The translations under genes were made by a program, and so were the position numbers. The notes beneath the pieces are model-generated. The model saw nothing but the letters and a program-made list of their open reading frames with translations, was not told the origin of the DNA and made no database searches. From Kushneria phyllosphaerae (lineage in GTDB: Bacteria; Pseudomonadota; Gammaproteobacteria; Pseudomonadales; Halomonadaceae), in the NCBI RefSeq assembly GCF_900312995.1, contig NZ_ONZI01000001.1, positions 620,001-684,000 of the forward strand: 64,000 nucleotides of DNA. The letters are read 5' to 3'. This document shows positions 56,763-64,000 of this stretch, piece by piece. How positions within the stretch are numbered: the first letter of the stretch is position 1; each line of letters begins with the position of its first letter.

Positions 56763-57449
56763 CTAAGGTGAGGGCGTCAGCCGTTGAACGCCGTCAGCGG
56801 TGCCCAGCAGGAGCAGGTCAGCACCACGGTGGGCAAACAGGCCATTGGTCACGACCCCCGCAATCTGATTGATCCGGGTTTCAAGGTCCTGCGCGTCATC
56901 AATAAGCTGATCATAGAGGTCAATGATCTGATGGCCATTATCGGTCACGACGCCCTGACGATAGACGGGGCTGAATCCCAGCTTGACCATTTCACGCGCC
57001 ACATACGAGCGCGCCATGGGAATGACCTCGATCGGGAGCGGAAAACCGCCCAGCTGGCGGACCAGCTTGGAACCATCGGCAATGCAGATAAACTGTCTGG
57101 CGCAGGCCGCCACGATCTTTTCCCGGGTCAGGGCCGCGCCGCCGCCCTTGATCATGGCGAAATCGTTATCGATTTCGTCGGCACCATCGACATAGACACT
57201 CAGCGTGCCAGCCTGATTAAGATCAAACACCTCGATACCGGCAGCCTTCAGGCGGCGTTCGGTTTCCGTGGAACTTGCCACGGCGCCGGCGAACTCGTCG
57301 CGAAGCGGTGCCAGGGCTTCGACAAAGAGGTTGACGGTCGAGCCCGACCCCACACCCAGTACGGTATCGCGGCGCAGGGTCGAACGGATTTCCTGTACGG
57401 CTGCCTGTGCCACCGCCTTCTTGAGCTCTGACTGGTCCTGGGATGTCAT
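56763..57449 (-). CDS. rpiA: Ribose-5-phosphate isomerase A
   Basis: 228 residues, normal length. [31 protein letters not shown] and [15 protein letters not shown] are RpiA hallmarks. Interconverts ribose-5-P and ribulose-5-P. Divergent from ilvA, as in pseudomonads; a parS-like palindrome lies between them. Confidence 0.95.
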   Translation of the reverse strand: MTSQDQSELKKAVAQAAVQEIRSTLRRDTVLGVGSGSTVNLFVEALAPLRDEFAGAVASSTETERRLKAAGIEVFDLNQAGTLSVYVDGADEIDNDFAMIKGGGAALTREKIVAACARQFICIADGSKLVRQLGGFPLPIEVIPMARSYVAREMVKLGFSPVYRQGVVTDNGHQIIDLYDQLIDDAQDLETRINQIAGVVTNGLFAHRGADLLLLGTADGVQRLTPSP

Positions 57450-57556
57450 GGTGTCTCCGAATCTGATGATGTTCTACAGCGGCCCATCAAGCGTATCATG
57501 GACAGTACGGCAGGCACTGTCGATTGTCACATGCGCTTTTTCCGCCGCCGGTTTTT

Positions 57557-57572
57557 TGTTTCACGTGAAACA
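57557..57572. promoter_or_regulatory. parS: parS-like ParB binding site, perfect palindrome
   Basis: TGTTTCACGTGAAACA, perfect 16-base palindrome in the rpiA-ilvA divergent gap, about 70 bases before ilvA. Confidence 0.85.
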
Positions 57573-57641
57573 TCGGGCGCGCTTGTCATGTGACCCGGTG
57601 CCCTGCAGCACCGCCCTCAAGTCACTGCCCAGGATATGAGA

Positions 57642-59156
57642 ATGCTGGAAGCCTACGCCAAGAGAATCCTTCAGGCCCGCGTGTATGAAGCGGCTGTTGA
57701 AACGCCCCTTTCCGACATGCCGCAGATGTCCAGGCGTCTGGACAACCACGTTCTCCTCAAGCGTGAGGATCTACAGCCGGTCTACTCCTTCAAGATTCGG
57801 GGCGCCTACAACTGCATGGCGCAGCTTGATGATGAGCAGCGCGCGAAGGGCGTGATTACCGCCTCGGCCGGCAATCATGCTCAGGGGGTATCGCTGGCAG
57901 CCAAACGCATGGGCGTGCATGCAACGATTGTCATGCCGCGTATCACGCCCGAGATCAAGGTGTCGGCCGTGCGTGCCCGGGGGGCAAAGGTGGTACTCAA
58001 GGGAGACTCCTTCAACGATGCCCTCACGCACGCACAGATTCTGATGAAAGAGCACGGTTATACCTGGATTCCGCCCTTTGATCATCCGGATGTGATTGCC
58101 GGTCAGGGCACGGTGGCCATGGAGATCCTGCGCCAGCACCAAGGGCCGATTGATGCGGTTTTTGCACCGGTCGGCGGCGGTGGCCTGCTGGCAGGGATGG
58201 CGGCCTGGATCAAGTATCTGCGACCGGACATCCGGGTGATCGGCGTGGAACCCGAAGACGCTGCCTGTCTCAAGGCCGCGCTTGAGGCCGGAGAGCGGGT
58301 AACGCTGGATCAGGTGGGGCTGTTTGCCGAGGGTGTGGCCGTCTCCCAGATTGGCGAGGCGCCGTTTGAAATCCTGCGCCATCATGTCGATGAAGTGATC
58401 ACCGTCAATACCGATGAGATGTGTGCCGCGGTCAAGGATATCTTCGAGGACACTCGCGCCGTCTCGGAGACTTCCGGGGCGTTGTCGCTGGCCGGACTCA
58501 AGAAATATGCCCAACGCGAGGGCGTGCGGGACAAGACCCTGATTGCGATCAACTCGGGCGCCAATCTCAACTTTGATCGGTTGCAGCACATTGCCGAGCG
58601 TACCGAGCTGGGCGAACAGCGCGAGGCGATTCTCGCGGTTACCATCCCCGAGCGACCCGGCAGCTTCAAGGCGTTTTGCAAGGCGCTGGGCCGGCGCATG
58701 GTCACCGAGTTCAATTACCGTTACGCCGATGCCGGCCAGGCCCACATCTTTGTCGGCGTGCAGGTACAGCCCGGTGGCGAGGATCGGCTGGAGGTGGTTC
58801 GAAAGCTCGAGGCAACCGGCTATAGCGTGGAAGACCTTACTGACAACGAGCTGGCCAAGCTGCACATCCGCCATCTGGGGGGAGGGCGACCGCAGGAGCC
58901 CTTCAGTGAGCGACTTTATCGCTTCGAGTTCCCGGAGCGCCCCGGTGCCCTGATGAACTTTCTGAACCATTTGCCCGGTGGCTGGAACATTTCACTGTTT
59001 CATTATCGCAACCACGGCGCCGCCTATGGTCGAGTGCTGATCGGCATGCAGGTCCCGGAAGCAGACTGCGCCACGCTCGAGCAGCGCCTTGACGAGATTG
59101 GCTATCGCTACTGGCATGAAACCGACAATCCGGCCTATCGACTCTTTATGTCCTGA
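57642..59156 (+). CDS. ilvA: Threonine dehydratase, biosynthetic (IlvA)
   Basis: 504 residues from ATG 57642; another ATG two codons earlier (57636) is closer to the AGGA at 57631-57634 and less well spaced. PLP lysine in VYSFKIRGAYNCMAQL, glycine loop VGGGGLLAGMAAWIKYL, then two ACT-like regulatory domains near residues 330-500. First step of isoleucine synthesis, with feedback control by isoleucine expected from the ACT domains. Confidence 0.95.
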   Translation: MLEAYAKRILQARVYEAAVETPLSDMPQMSRRLDNHVLLKREDLQPVYSFKIRGAYNCMAQLDDEQRAKGVITASAGNHAQGVSLAAKRMGVHATIVMPRITPEIKVSAVRARGAKVVLKGDSFNDALTHAQILMKEHGYTWIPPFDHPDVIAGQGTVAMEILRQHQGPIDAVFAPVGGGGLLAGMAAWIKYLRPDIRVIGVEPEDAACLKAALEAGERVTLDQVGLFAEGVAVSQIGEAPFEILRHHVDEVITVNTDEMCAAVKDIFEDTRAVSETSGALSLAGLKKYAQREGVRDKTLIAINSGANLNFDRLQHIAERTELGEQREAILAVTIPERPGSFKAFCKALGRRMVTEFNYRYADAGQAHIFVGVQVQPGGEDRLEVVRKLEATGYSVEDLTDNELAKLHIRHLGGGRPQEPFSERLYRFEFPERPGALMNFLNHLPGGWNISLFHYRNHGAAYGRVLIGMQVPEADCATLEQRLDEIGYRYWHETDNPAYRLFMS

Positions 59157-59342
59157 ATAGCAGGTGTCCTGAAAAACAGGTCGCCTGACACGGAGTGTCA
59201 CGCGTCAACGACATAAAAATGAAACAGTATGTAATGTCATGGCGTGCGTTATTGTGCTGATTCAGCGGTGCCACTATGATGGCGCCGCTGCGACCTTCCC
59301 GTGTCGCTCCCTCGTGCGTTTTTCTGTTGTGACGGAGCAGTA

Positions 59343-59438
59343 ATGAGACGTAAACCCGATCTGGTCTTTACCCTGGTACTTATTCTCGGCTTTGGTGTTG
59401 TCGCCACGGGTTATGCCCAGACCGTCATGGGATATTAG
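59343..59438 (+). CDS. 31-residue small membrane protein
   Basis: ATG-to-TAG frame of 32 codons, with GGAG 5 bases before the start. One hydrophobic helix (LVFTLVLILGFGVVATGYA) follows a charged N-terminus (MRRKPD), so a single-pass inner-membrane protein with the N-terminus in the cytoplasm is expected. No family recognised. The start, ribosome site, helix and the following terminator make it credible despite its size. The region before it (59157-59342) contains no other gene. Confidence 0.7.
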   Translation: MRRKPDLVFTLVLILGFGVVATGYAQTVMGY

Positions 59439-59499
59439 TCGTGACGTGATCGCCGGCAGTGCGGTTGCAGGGCGCGGCGCGAGGTTAAGCAAAACGAGG

Positions 59500-59517
59500 C
59501 CGTGCAGAGCTGCACGG
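59500..59517. other. Hairpin between small ORF and terminator
   Basis: CCGTGCAG-AG-CTGCACGG, an 8-base perfect stem, followed by an A-run on the plus strand; with the terminator after it this forms a structured 3' region. Confidence 0.45.
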
Positions 59518-59530
59518 AAAAAAGAACATC

Positions 59531-59562
59531 AAAAAAACGCATCCACAGGGATGCGTTTTTTT
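59531..59562. terminator. Bidirectional terminator between small ORF and fau
   Basis: AAAAAAACGCATCC / GGATGCGTTTTTTT with loop ACAG; A- and T-runs on both sides. Confidence 0.9.
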
Positions 59563-59591
59563 ATGTCGGGGCAGGCGAGATATTCCGGGAA

Positions 59592-60350
59592 TCAGTGACC
59601 CACTGTGCTCGGTCGAAGCACCTGTCGGTCACTGACGATCATGTTGAGGTTCACATCCCACGGCTGATGCGGCAGGCGTTCCACCTGCTGGCAGTGGTGG
59701 GCGACCCCGATCAGCGTTGGGCGCGGACCATGCTTGCGCCCGGCAAAGGCAAGGGTTCGGTCGTAAAAGCCGCCACCCATGCCAAGGCGATGGCCCTGAT
59801 CATCAAACCCTACCAGCGGCATCAGCACGACATCCATTGCCCAGGGCGCAAGGCGGCGAATGCGATGACCACTCTGGCGCAGGTCGGGCTCTGTAATGTT
59901 GAAGCGATTGAGCACCATGCGGGTATCAAAACGCCAGTGGACGAACCACAGACGATTTTCGACCAGCGGGCGCAATACCGGCAAATAGACCTGCGTGCCG
60001 CGTCGATGCAGCCAGTCGACCAGTGGCGTTGGGTCAATCTCGCCGTTTTCGGGCAGATACAGGGCCACATGTCGCGCTCGGCGCAGTGAGGTCAGCTGCA
60101 TCAGCTGACGCACCAGTGCCATCGAGGCCAGACGCTGGACTCGATCATCGAGCACACGGCGTCGCCTGCGCAGTTCGCGGCGCAGCGCTTGCCGATCATC
60201 GGATGCGGGCAGTGGCGCCGGGGTCGAGGACTCATGACGCGATAGCAGGGGGGAGAAAAAACGTCGCCCGGGGCGAGGGGTGCGCAGGGACAATGCGCGG
60301 GGTCTGCGAGTGCGCGGTTGATCCGCGGGAAGTGCGCAGCGCACTGACAT
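59592..60350 (-). CDS. fau: 5-formyltetrahydrofolate cyclo-ligase
   Basis: 252 residues. ATP-dependent conversion of 5-formyl-THF to 5,10-methenyl-THF. VALYLPENGEIDPTPLVDWL, DVVLMPLVGFDDQGHRLGMG and GGFYDRTLAF are family motifs. The first ~50 residues are an Arg/Pro-rich extension absent from typical members (~180-200 residues); no better in-frame start is visible. It directly follows the 6S RNA, as ygfA does in E. coli. Confidence 0.9.
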   Translation of the reverse strand: MSVRCALPADQPRTRRPRALSLRTPRPGRRFFSPLLSRHESSTPAPLPASDDRQALRRELRRRRRVLDDRVQRLASMALVRQLMQLTSLRRARHVALYLPENGEIDPTPLVDWLHRRGTQVYLPVLRPLVENRLWFVHWRFDTRMVLNRFNITEPDLRQSGHRIRRLAPWAMDVVLMPLVGFDDQGHRLGMGGGFYDRTLAFAGRKHGPRPTLIGVAHHCQQVERLPHQPWDVNLNMIVSDRQVLRPSTVGH

Positions 60351-60353
60351 GAG

Positions 60354-60535
60354 GGTTCTCCAGAATGCCGCTGTTGTTCTGGCCCTGAACCTACTGGTTC
60401 AAGGTGGGTGACCGCAAGTGGGCCATCAGGCTTTCCGTCGCGCGGACATGCACACAGGCCCACTTATAGTGGCCCCCTGGGTACTGCGCATAGGCTCGAG
60501 GGACTATAACAACTGGCAAACACCCCAGAGAACAG
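60354..60535 (-). ncRNA. ssrS: 6S RNA (ssrS)
   Basis: About 182 bases on the minus strand between zapA and fau, the conserved location. The 5' part CTCTGGGGTGTTTGC and TCCCTCGAGCC and the 3' part CACCTTGAACC, GGTTCAGGG and GCGGCATTCTGGAGAA match the E. coli 6S closing stem and loop arms. 6S mimics an open promoter and sequesters sigma-70 RNA polymerase in stationary phase. Ends are approximate. Confidence 0.9.
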
Positions 60536-60601
60536 GTCAATTCTAACAGATATCCCCGGGGGCTGCGCTACCCTGTCCTTCAGGCGTTCGGCAGATCCTG
60601 A

Positions 60602-60901
60602 TCAGGACCTGTTGTTGCGTTCCAGTGCCTTTTGCAGACGCGCGTCGAGTCCGGCAAGCCTTTCTTCAAGCTCCTGGCGACGTTTGGTCTCATCGCGCAA
60701 CTCATGGGTAATGTTCAGTCCCGCCATCATCGCCACCTTGTCGATGCTGATGGTGCGACCGCGGGTCTGTATGCCGGCCATGGCCTTGTCGAAATAGCGG
60801 GCCGCTTCATGCAGCGCCTGCTCTTCGCCGGGTGCGCAGCTGACAACAAAATTCTGACCCATCAGGGTGATTTCGGCGGTCTGACGAGGACCTTGCGGCA
60901 T
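60602..60901 (-). CDS. zapA: Cell-division protein ZapA
   Basis: 99 residues from ATG 60901 (MPQGPRQTAEITLMG), with GGAAG upstream. ITLMGQNFVVSCAPGEEQAL and the C-terminal coiled coil (KRRQELEERLAGLDARLQ) match ZapA, which cross-links FtsZ filaments. Directly upstream of 6S RNA and divergent from ygfB, as in E. coli. Confidence 0.92.
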   Translation of the reverse strand: MPQGPRQTAEITLMGQNFVVSCAPGEEQALHEAARYFDKAMAGIQTRGRTISIDKVAMMAGLNITHELRDETKRRQELEERLAGLDARLQKALERNNRS

Positions 60902-61114
60902 GACATCACTTCCGATATGGGCCAAGCTCTGGCCGTTACGCTAAGATGGTGGGCAGCCATTCATGGCCTGTCAGTGAGGGTTCAACTCACGATCGGGCCA
61001 TGGCGCTGCACTCGCAGCACCACTATAGAGAGACGACCGGGGGCGGTCAACGCGCTGCCCACGGGCGATAGTTCATGATTCCCGCCACGGGAACGACCAG
61101 TAAAGGGATGCAGT

Positions 61115-61738
61115 ATGCCGTCCGGTGATAACGCCCTCGACTTCGCCACCATCAGCGATATTTTCCTTGCCCATGGCAGCCTGCAGTCGCCGGCCTTTTT
61201 TGACGGCTATCTATGCGCGCGTCTGGCACTTGAAGACATCAGTGCCGAAGACTGGCTGGGTCTGATCTGCGCGGCACTGGGTGTAGAAGAGCCTGCCACC
61301 CGTGAAGACGGTGAAACCCTACTGGCATGGCGAACGCTTGCCAGGGAGCGTCTGGACGCCCAGGAAATGAGTTTCGAGCCGCTGCTGCCCGATGAGCTGT
61401 TCTCGCTGGCCGAGCGTGCGCAGTCACTGGCCCTGTGGTCTCAGGGCTTTCATGAAGTGGCCGGCGAAGTGGACCATGAACAGCGCAAGGCATGGTCAAC
61501 GCCGCTTCAGGAAGGTGTGGCCGATATCGAGCAGCTCATGAATATCGATGCCGATATCGAGGACAACAGTGAAAACGAAAACGACCTGTTTGCCCTGACC
61601 GAGCATGCTCGAATGACAGCGCTGATGCTGTATGTCGAACAGCACCCCGGGCGTCCTGACGTCGAAAAGCCGGCGCAGTCGTTCGAAGAGGGCATGAAGG
61701 AAGAGGGCCTGAGCGGCGACGGTGAGACACGTCACTGA
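61115..61738 (+). CDS. ygfB: UPF0149 family protein (YgfB-like)
   Basis: 207 residues, helical, acidic. Features of the YecA/YgfB family: SPAFFDGYLCARLALED, DELFSLAERAQSLALWSQGF and LTEHARMTALMLYVEQHPG. No SEC-C tail. Function poorly known. It starts the ygfB-pepP-ubiH gene order, which is conserved in gammaproteobacteria. Confidence 0.9.
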   Translation: MPSGDNALDFATISDIFLAHGSLQSPAFFDGYLCARLALEDISAEDWLGLICAALGVEEPATREDGETLLAWRTLARERLDAQEMSFEPLLPDELFSLAERAQSLALWSQGFHEVAGEVDHEQRKAWSTPLQEGVADIEQLMNIDADIEDNSENENDLFALTEHARMTALMLYVEQHPGRPDVEKPAQSFEEGMKEEGLSGDGETRH

Positions 61739-61836
61739 CCATAAGGTGTCAGCGGTGGACAGACGCCGGACACAAACACCATGGAAACAGCGGTTACGGG
61801 AGACAGGATTTGGTAGCACAGGCAGAGCAGGAGAGT

Positions 61837-63159
61837 ATGCCGGCCTCCATCACCAGTGAGGCGTACCGAAAGCGCCGGCAACGGCTGATGGCCGAGGTGC
61901 CACCGGACAGTGCCATTCTCGTTCCGGCGGCCACGCTTTCGGTTCGCAATCAGGACAGTGAGTATCCGTTTCGCCAGGACAGCGACTTTCACTATCTCTG
62001 TGGCTTTCCCGAGCCGCAGGCCTGGCTTTTGCTGTTGCCCGGCCGAAAGGCCGGTGAAAGCGTACTGTTTTGCCTGCCGCGCGACCCGGCCGCCGAAGCC
62101 TGGACGGGCCGACGGGTCGGCCCGCGCCGCGCCGTCACCCGGTATGGTGTCGATGAGGCCTGGCCGCTGGAGGCTCGCGATGAGCAGCTGCTGGATCTGC
62201 TGGAAGGGCGCCGGACCATTTACCTGTCGCTGGGCAATGACAGGGCGCTGTCACTGGCTGGAAAAATGCGCGAGGGGCTCAAGGCGCGCGAACGGCGTGG
62301 GCCGCCGGCACCATCGGCCTATGCCGACATCGACGTGCTGCTTCACGAGCAGCGTCTGATCAAATCCGAAGACGAGCTGGCCCTGATGCGCAAGGCCGGA
62401 AAGATTACTGCCCGCGCTCACGTTCACGCCATGCAGACGGTCAGGCCCGGCATGTTCGAATATCAGCTGCAGGCCACTCTGGAACACGCCTTTGTCATGG
62501 CAGGCGCACGCGCGCCTGCCTATTCCACCATTGTGGGCAGCGGCGCCAATGGCTGCATTTTGCACTACACCGAAAACGATGCGGCGATGGCCGCCGGTGA
62601 TCTGGTACTGGTGGATGCCGGCGCCGAATATCATCTCTATGCCGGTGATATCACCCGTACCTTTCCGGTCAGCGGTCGCTTTAGCGAGCCGCAGCGCCAG
62701 CTCTATGAAATCGTGCTGGGCGCCCAGCAGCGCGCGCTTCGCGCCGTGCGCCCCGGGGCTACACTCAAGGGCATTCATGACGGCGTGGTGCGTGATCTGA
62801 CGGCCGGCCTTGTGGCGCTGGGGCTCGTGGAAGGGCCGGCTGAAACCGCCGTCGAGCAGGGGTACTACAAGCGCTTTTATCTGCACGGCACGTCTCACTG
62901 GCTGGGGCTGGACGTGCACGATGTCGGTGCCTATCAGGTGCAGGGGGCATCACGGGCGCTGGCGCCCGGCATGGTGCTGACCGTCGAGCCCGGGCTCTAT
63001 ATTCCCGATGACCTTGATATTGCCGAGCAGTGGCGCGGCATCGGTATTCGCATCGAAGATAACGTGGTCGTCACGACACAGGGTTGTGAGATGCTGACCG
63101 AGGGCGTCCCCAAACGGGTTCGGGAGATCGAGGCACTGATGGCACAAGGACAGACATGA
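61837..63159 (+). CDS. pepP: Xaa-Pro aminopeptidase P
   Basis: 440 residues from ATG 61837 (AGGAG five bases before it); an in-frame TTG at 61810 is less likely. The N-terminal creatinase-like domain holds SEYPFRQDSDFHYLCGFPEP; the C-terminal pita-bread domain has metal ligands in DAGAEYHLYAGDITRTFP, HGTSHWLGLDVHD, TVEPGLYIP and IRIEDNVVV. Removes residues before proline. The stop overlaps the ubiH start by 4 bases. Confidence 0.95.
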   Translation: MPASITSEAYRKRRQRLMAEVPPDSAILVPAATLSVRNQDSEYPFRQDSDFHYLCGFPEPQAWLLLLPGRKAGESVLFCLPRDPAAEAWTGRRVGPRRAVTRYGVDEAWPLEARDEQLLDLLEGRRTIYLSLGNDRALSLAGKMREGLKARERRGPPAPSAYADIDVLLHEQRLIKSEDELALMRKAGKITARAHVHAMQTVRPGMFEYQLQATLEHAFVMAGARAPAYSTIVGSGANGCILHYTENDAAMAAGDLVLVDAGAEYHLYAGDITRTFPVSGRFSEPQRQLYEIVLGAQQRALRAVRPGATLKGIHDGVVRDLTAGLVALGLVEGPAETAVEQGYYKRFYLHGTSHWLGLDVHDVGAYQVQGASRALAPGMVLTVEPGLYIPDDLDIAEQWRGIGIRIEDNVVVTTQGCEMLTEGVPKRVREIEALMAQGQT

Positions 63160-64000
63160 GCGACACCCCGGTAGACATTGCCATTATCGGCGGCGGGCTG
63201 GTCGGTGCCAGCCTGGCCGTGGCGCTGGCGCCGTTGATCGAGCGCCATGGACTTCGTGTCGCGGTCATCGAGGCGAGCGAGTTGAGCGCCAGCGGTGCCC
63301 AGCCGAGCTTTGATGAGCGCTCCAGCGCCATCGCCTATGGTTCCAGAGCGCACTTCGAGGCCATGGGCATCTGGTCCCGACTGGCCACCCGCACTGCGCC
63401 CATTCATGACATTGAGGTCAGTCAGCGTGGCGCCATGGGACGCACCCATCTGTCGTGTCGGGAAGTGGGCACGCCGTCACTGGGGTATGTCCTGCCCAAC
63501 GCCTTTCTGGGACAGGTGCTTCATGAGCGTCTGGCCAGCATGGCGATCGACTGGCACTGCCCGGCGCGAGTGGAGGCTATTGTTCCGGCGGTAGACGGTC
63601 ATCGGCTGACGCTGGACAACGGTTGCGTGCTCCATGCCGGGCTGACCGTGCTGGCCGATGGCGGCCGCTCCGGTCTCAAGGCCTCGCTGGGTATCGACAC
63701 CGATCGTCACGACTACGAACAGCACGCGCTGATCGCCAACATTGAAACAGCGAAAGAACATCATGGCTGGGCCTTTGAACGGTTTACCTCTGAAGGCGCC
63801 ATGGCGCTACTGCCCTTGCAGGACCGTCGCATGGCGCTGATCTGGACGCGCCCGCCGGAGGTGATCGAGGCCACGCTGGCACTGGATGATGCCGCCTTCC
63901 TGCAGGCGCTGCAGTCACGGCTCGGCACACGCCTGGGGCGTTTTCAGCGCGTGGGCACACGCCATGTCTATCCCCTGTCGATGTCGCGTGCCCGCGAGCA
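63156..64000 (+). CDS. ubiH: 2-octaprenyl-6-methoxyphenol hydroxylase UbiH, truncated by window end
   Basis: The first ~281 residues are visible. FAD motif DIAIIGGGLVGASLAVALAP and RSSAIAYGSRAHFEAMGIW fit UbiH. Synteny after pepP, and the coupled ATGA overlap, support ubiH over the homologue at 31848-33071. Ubiquinone ring hydroxylation. The C-terminal third, including the second FAD motif, is outside the window. Confidence 0.92.
   Translation, partial: MSDTPVDIAIIGGGLVGASLAVALAPLIERHGLRVAVIEASELSASGAQPSFDERSSAIAYGSRAHFEAMGIWSRLATRTAPIHDIEVSQRGAMGRTHLSCREVGTPSLGYVLPNAFLGQVLHERLASMAIDWHCPARVEAIVPAVDGHRLTLDNGCVLHAGLTVLADGGRSGLKASLGIDTDRHDYEQHALIANIETAKEHHGWAFERFTSEGAMALLPLQDRRMALIWTRPPEVIEATLALDDAAFLQALQSRLGTRLGRFQRVGTRHVYPLSMSRARE

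Noticed and set aside
57771..58970. 399-codon minus-strand ORF opposite ilvA
   Set aside because: Shadow of ilvA: the plus strand encodes a complete threonine dehydratase, and the minus reading has no family features or ribosome site.

Overview
The window is an ordinary chromosomal segment of a Gram-negative gammaproteobacterium with roughly 60% GC (by eye). It is most likely from the Halomonadaceae (Halomonas/Kushneria type). This is inferred from the LPS heptose/Kdo genes, the conserved zapA - 6S RNA - fau / ygfB-pepP-ubiH locus, the sodium-coupled transporters and the DksA type. No taxonomic marker such as 16S rRNA is present. No tRNA, rRNA, CRISPR array, insertion sequence or prophage was seen. 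Four ParB-binding (parS-like) palindromes spread over 48 kb, together with glyQS and gmhB, suggest a position near the chromosome origin.

Layout. 1-6.2 kb: a minus-strand operon for 5-oxoproline (pyroglutamate) use (NRAMP-like transporter, pxpA, YcsI-type protein, fused pxpBC, biotin carboxylase) with a divergent GntR regulator. 6.3-11.1 kb: stress and housekeeping genes: ibpA behind a sigma-32-type promoter and a ROSE-like RNA thermometer, a small SEC-C protein, catalase, a cupin, a DUF445 protein. 11.4-17.7 kb: a LysR regulator, a 2-hydroxycarboxylate transporter, a leuCD pair without leuB, and an NhaC-type antiporter. 17.9-23.3 kb: RhlE helicase, an MFS transporter, an App1-type phosphatase, a DUF938 methyltransferase, and a DksA lacking its zinc finger.

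23.8-29.0 kb is the most unusual part: a compact four-gene operon of lower GC that encodes a small PstS-like periplasmic protein, an outer-membrane porin-like protein, a membrane GGDEF-EAL protein and a LuxI-fold N-acyltransferase. It looks like an acquired envelope-sensing / c-di-GMP / acyl-signal module.

29.0-41.7 kb: an Old Yellow Enzyme, pgeF (with a 16-bp tandem repeat and an orphan terminator upstream), a DUF924 protein, a UbiH-family hydroxylase, gmhB, a DUF4168 protein and an MFS exporter. These are followed by a cluster that fits uptake and breakdown of 3-hydroxy-3-methylglutarate or a similar acid (CoA-transferase, HMG-CoA lyase, LysR, DUF3311 + SSS symporter), and a GNAT gene.

41.7-56.5 kb: glyQS, then an LPS inner-core region (hldD, waaF, LysE-type exporter, ddl, two glycosyltransferases, a stand-alone PbgA-like membrane domain, kdkA, opsX/waaC, hldE, waaA). 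HldE, GmhB and HldD would make ADP-heptose, WaaA would add Kdo, KdkA would phosphorylate it, and OpsX/WaaC and WaaF would add heptose. 56.7-64 kb: rpiA/ilvA, a 31-codon small membrane protein, fau, 6S RNA, zapA, ygfB, pepP and the start of ubiH.
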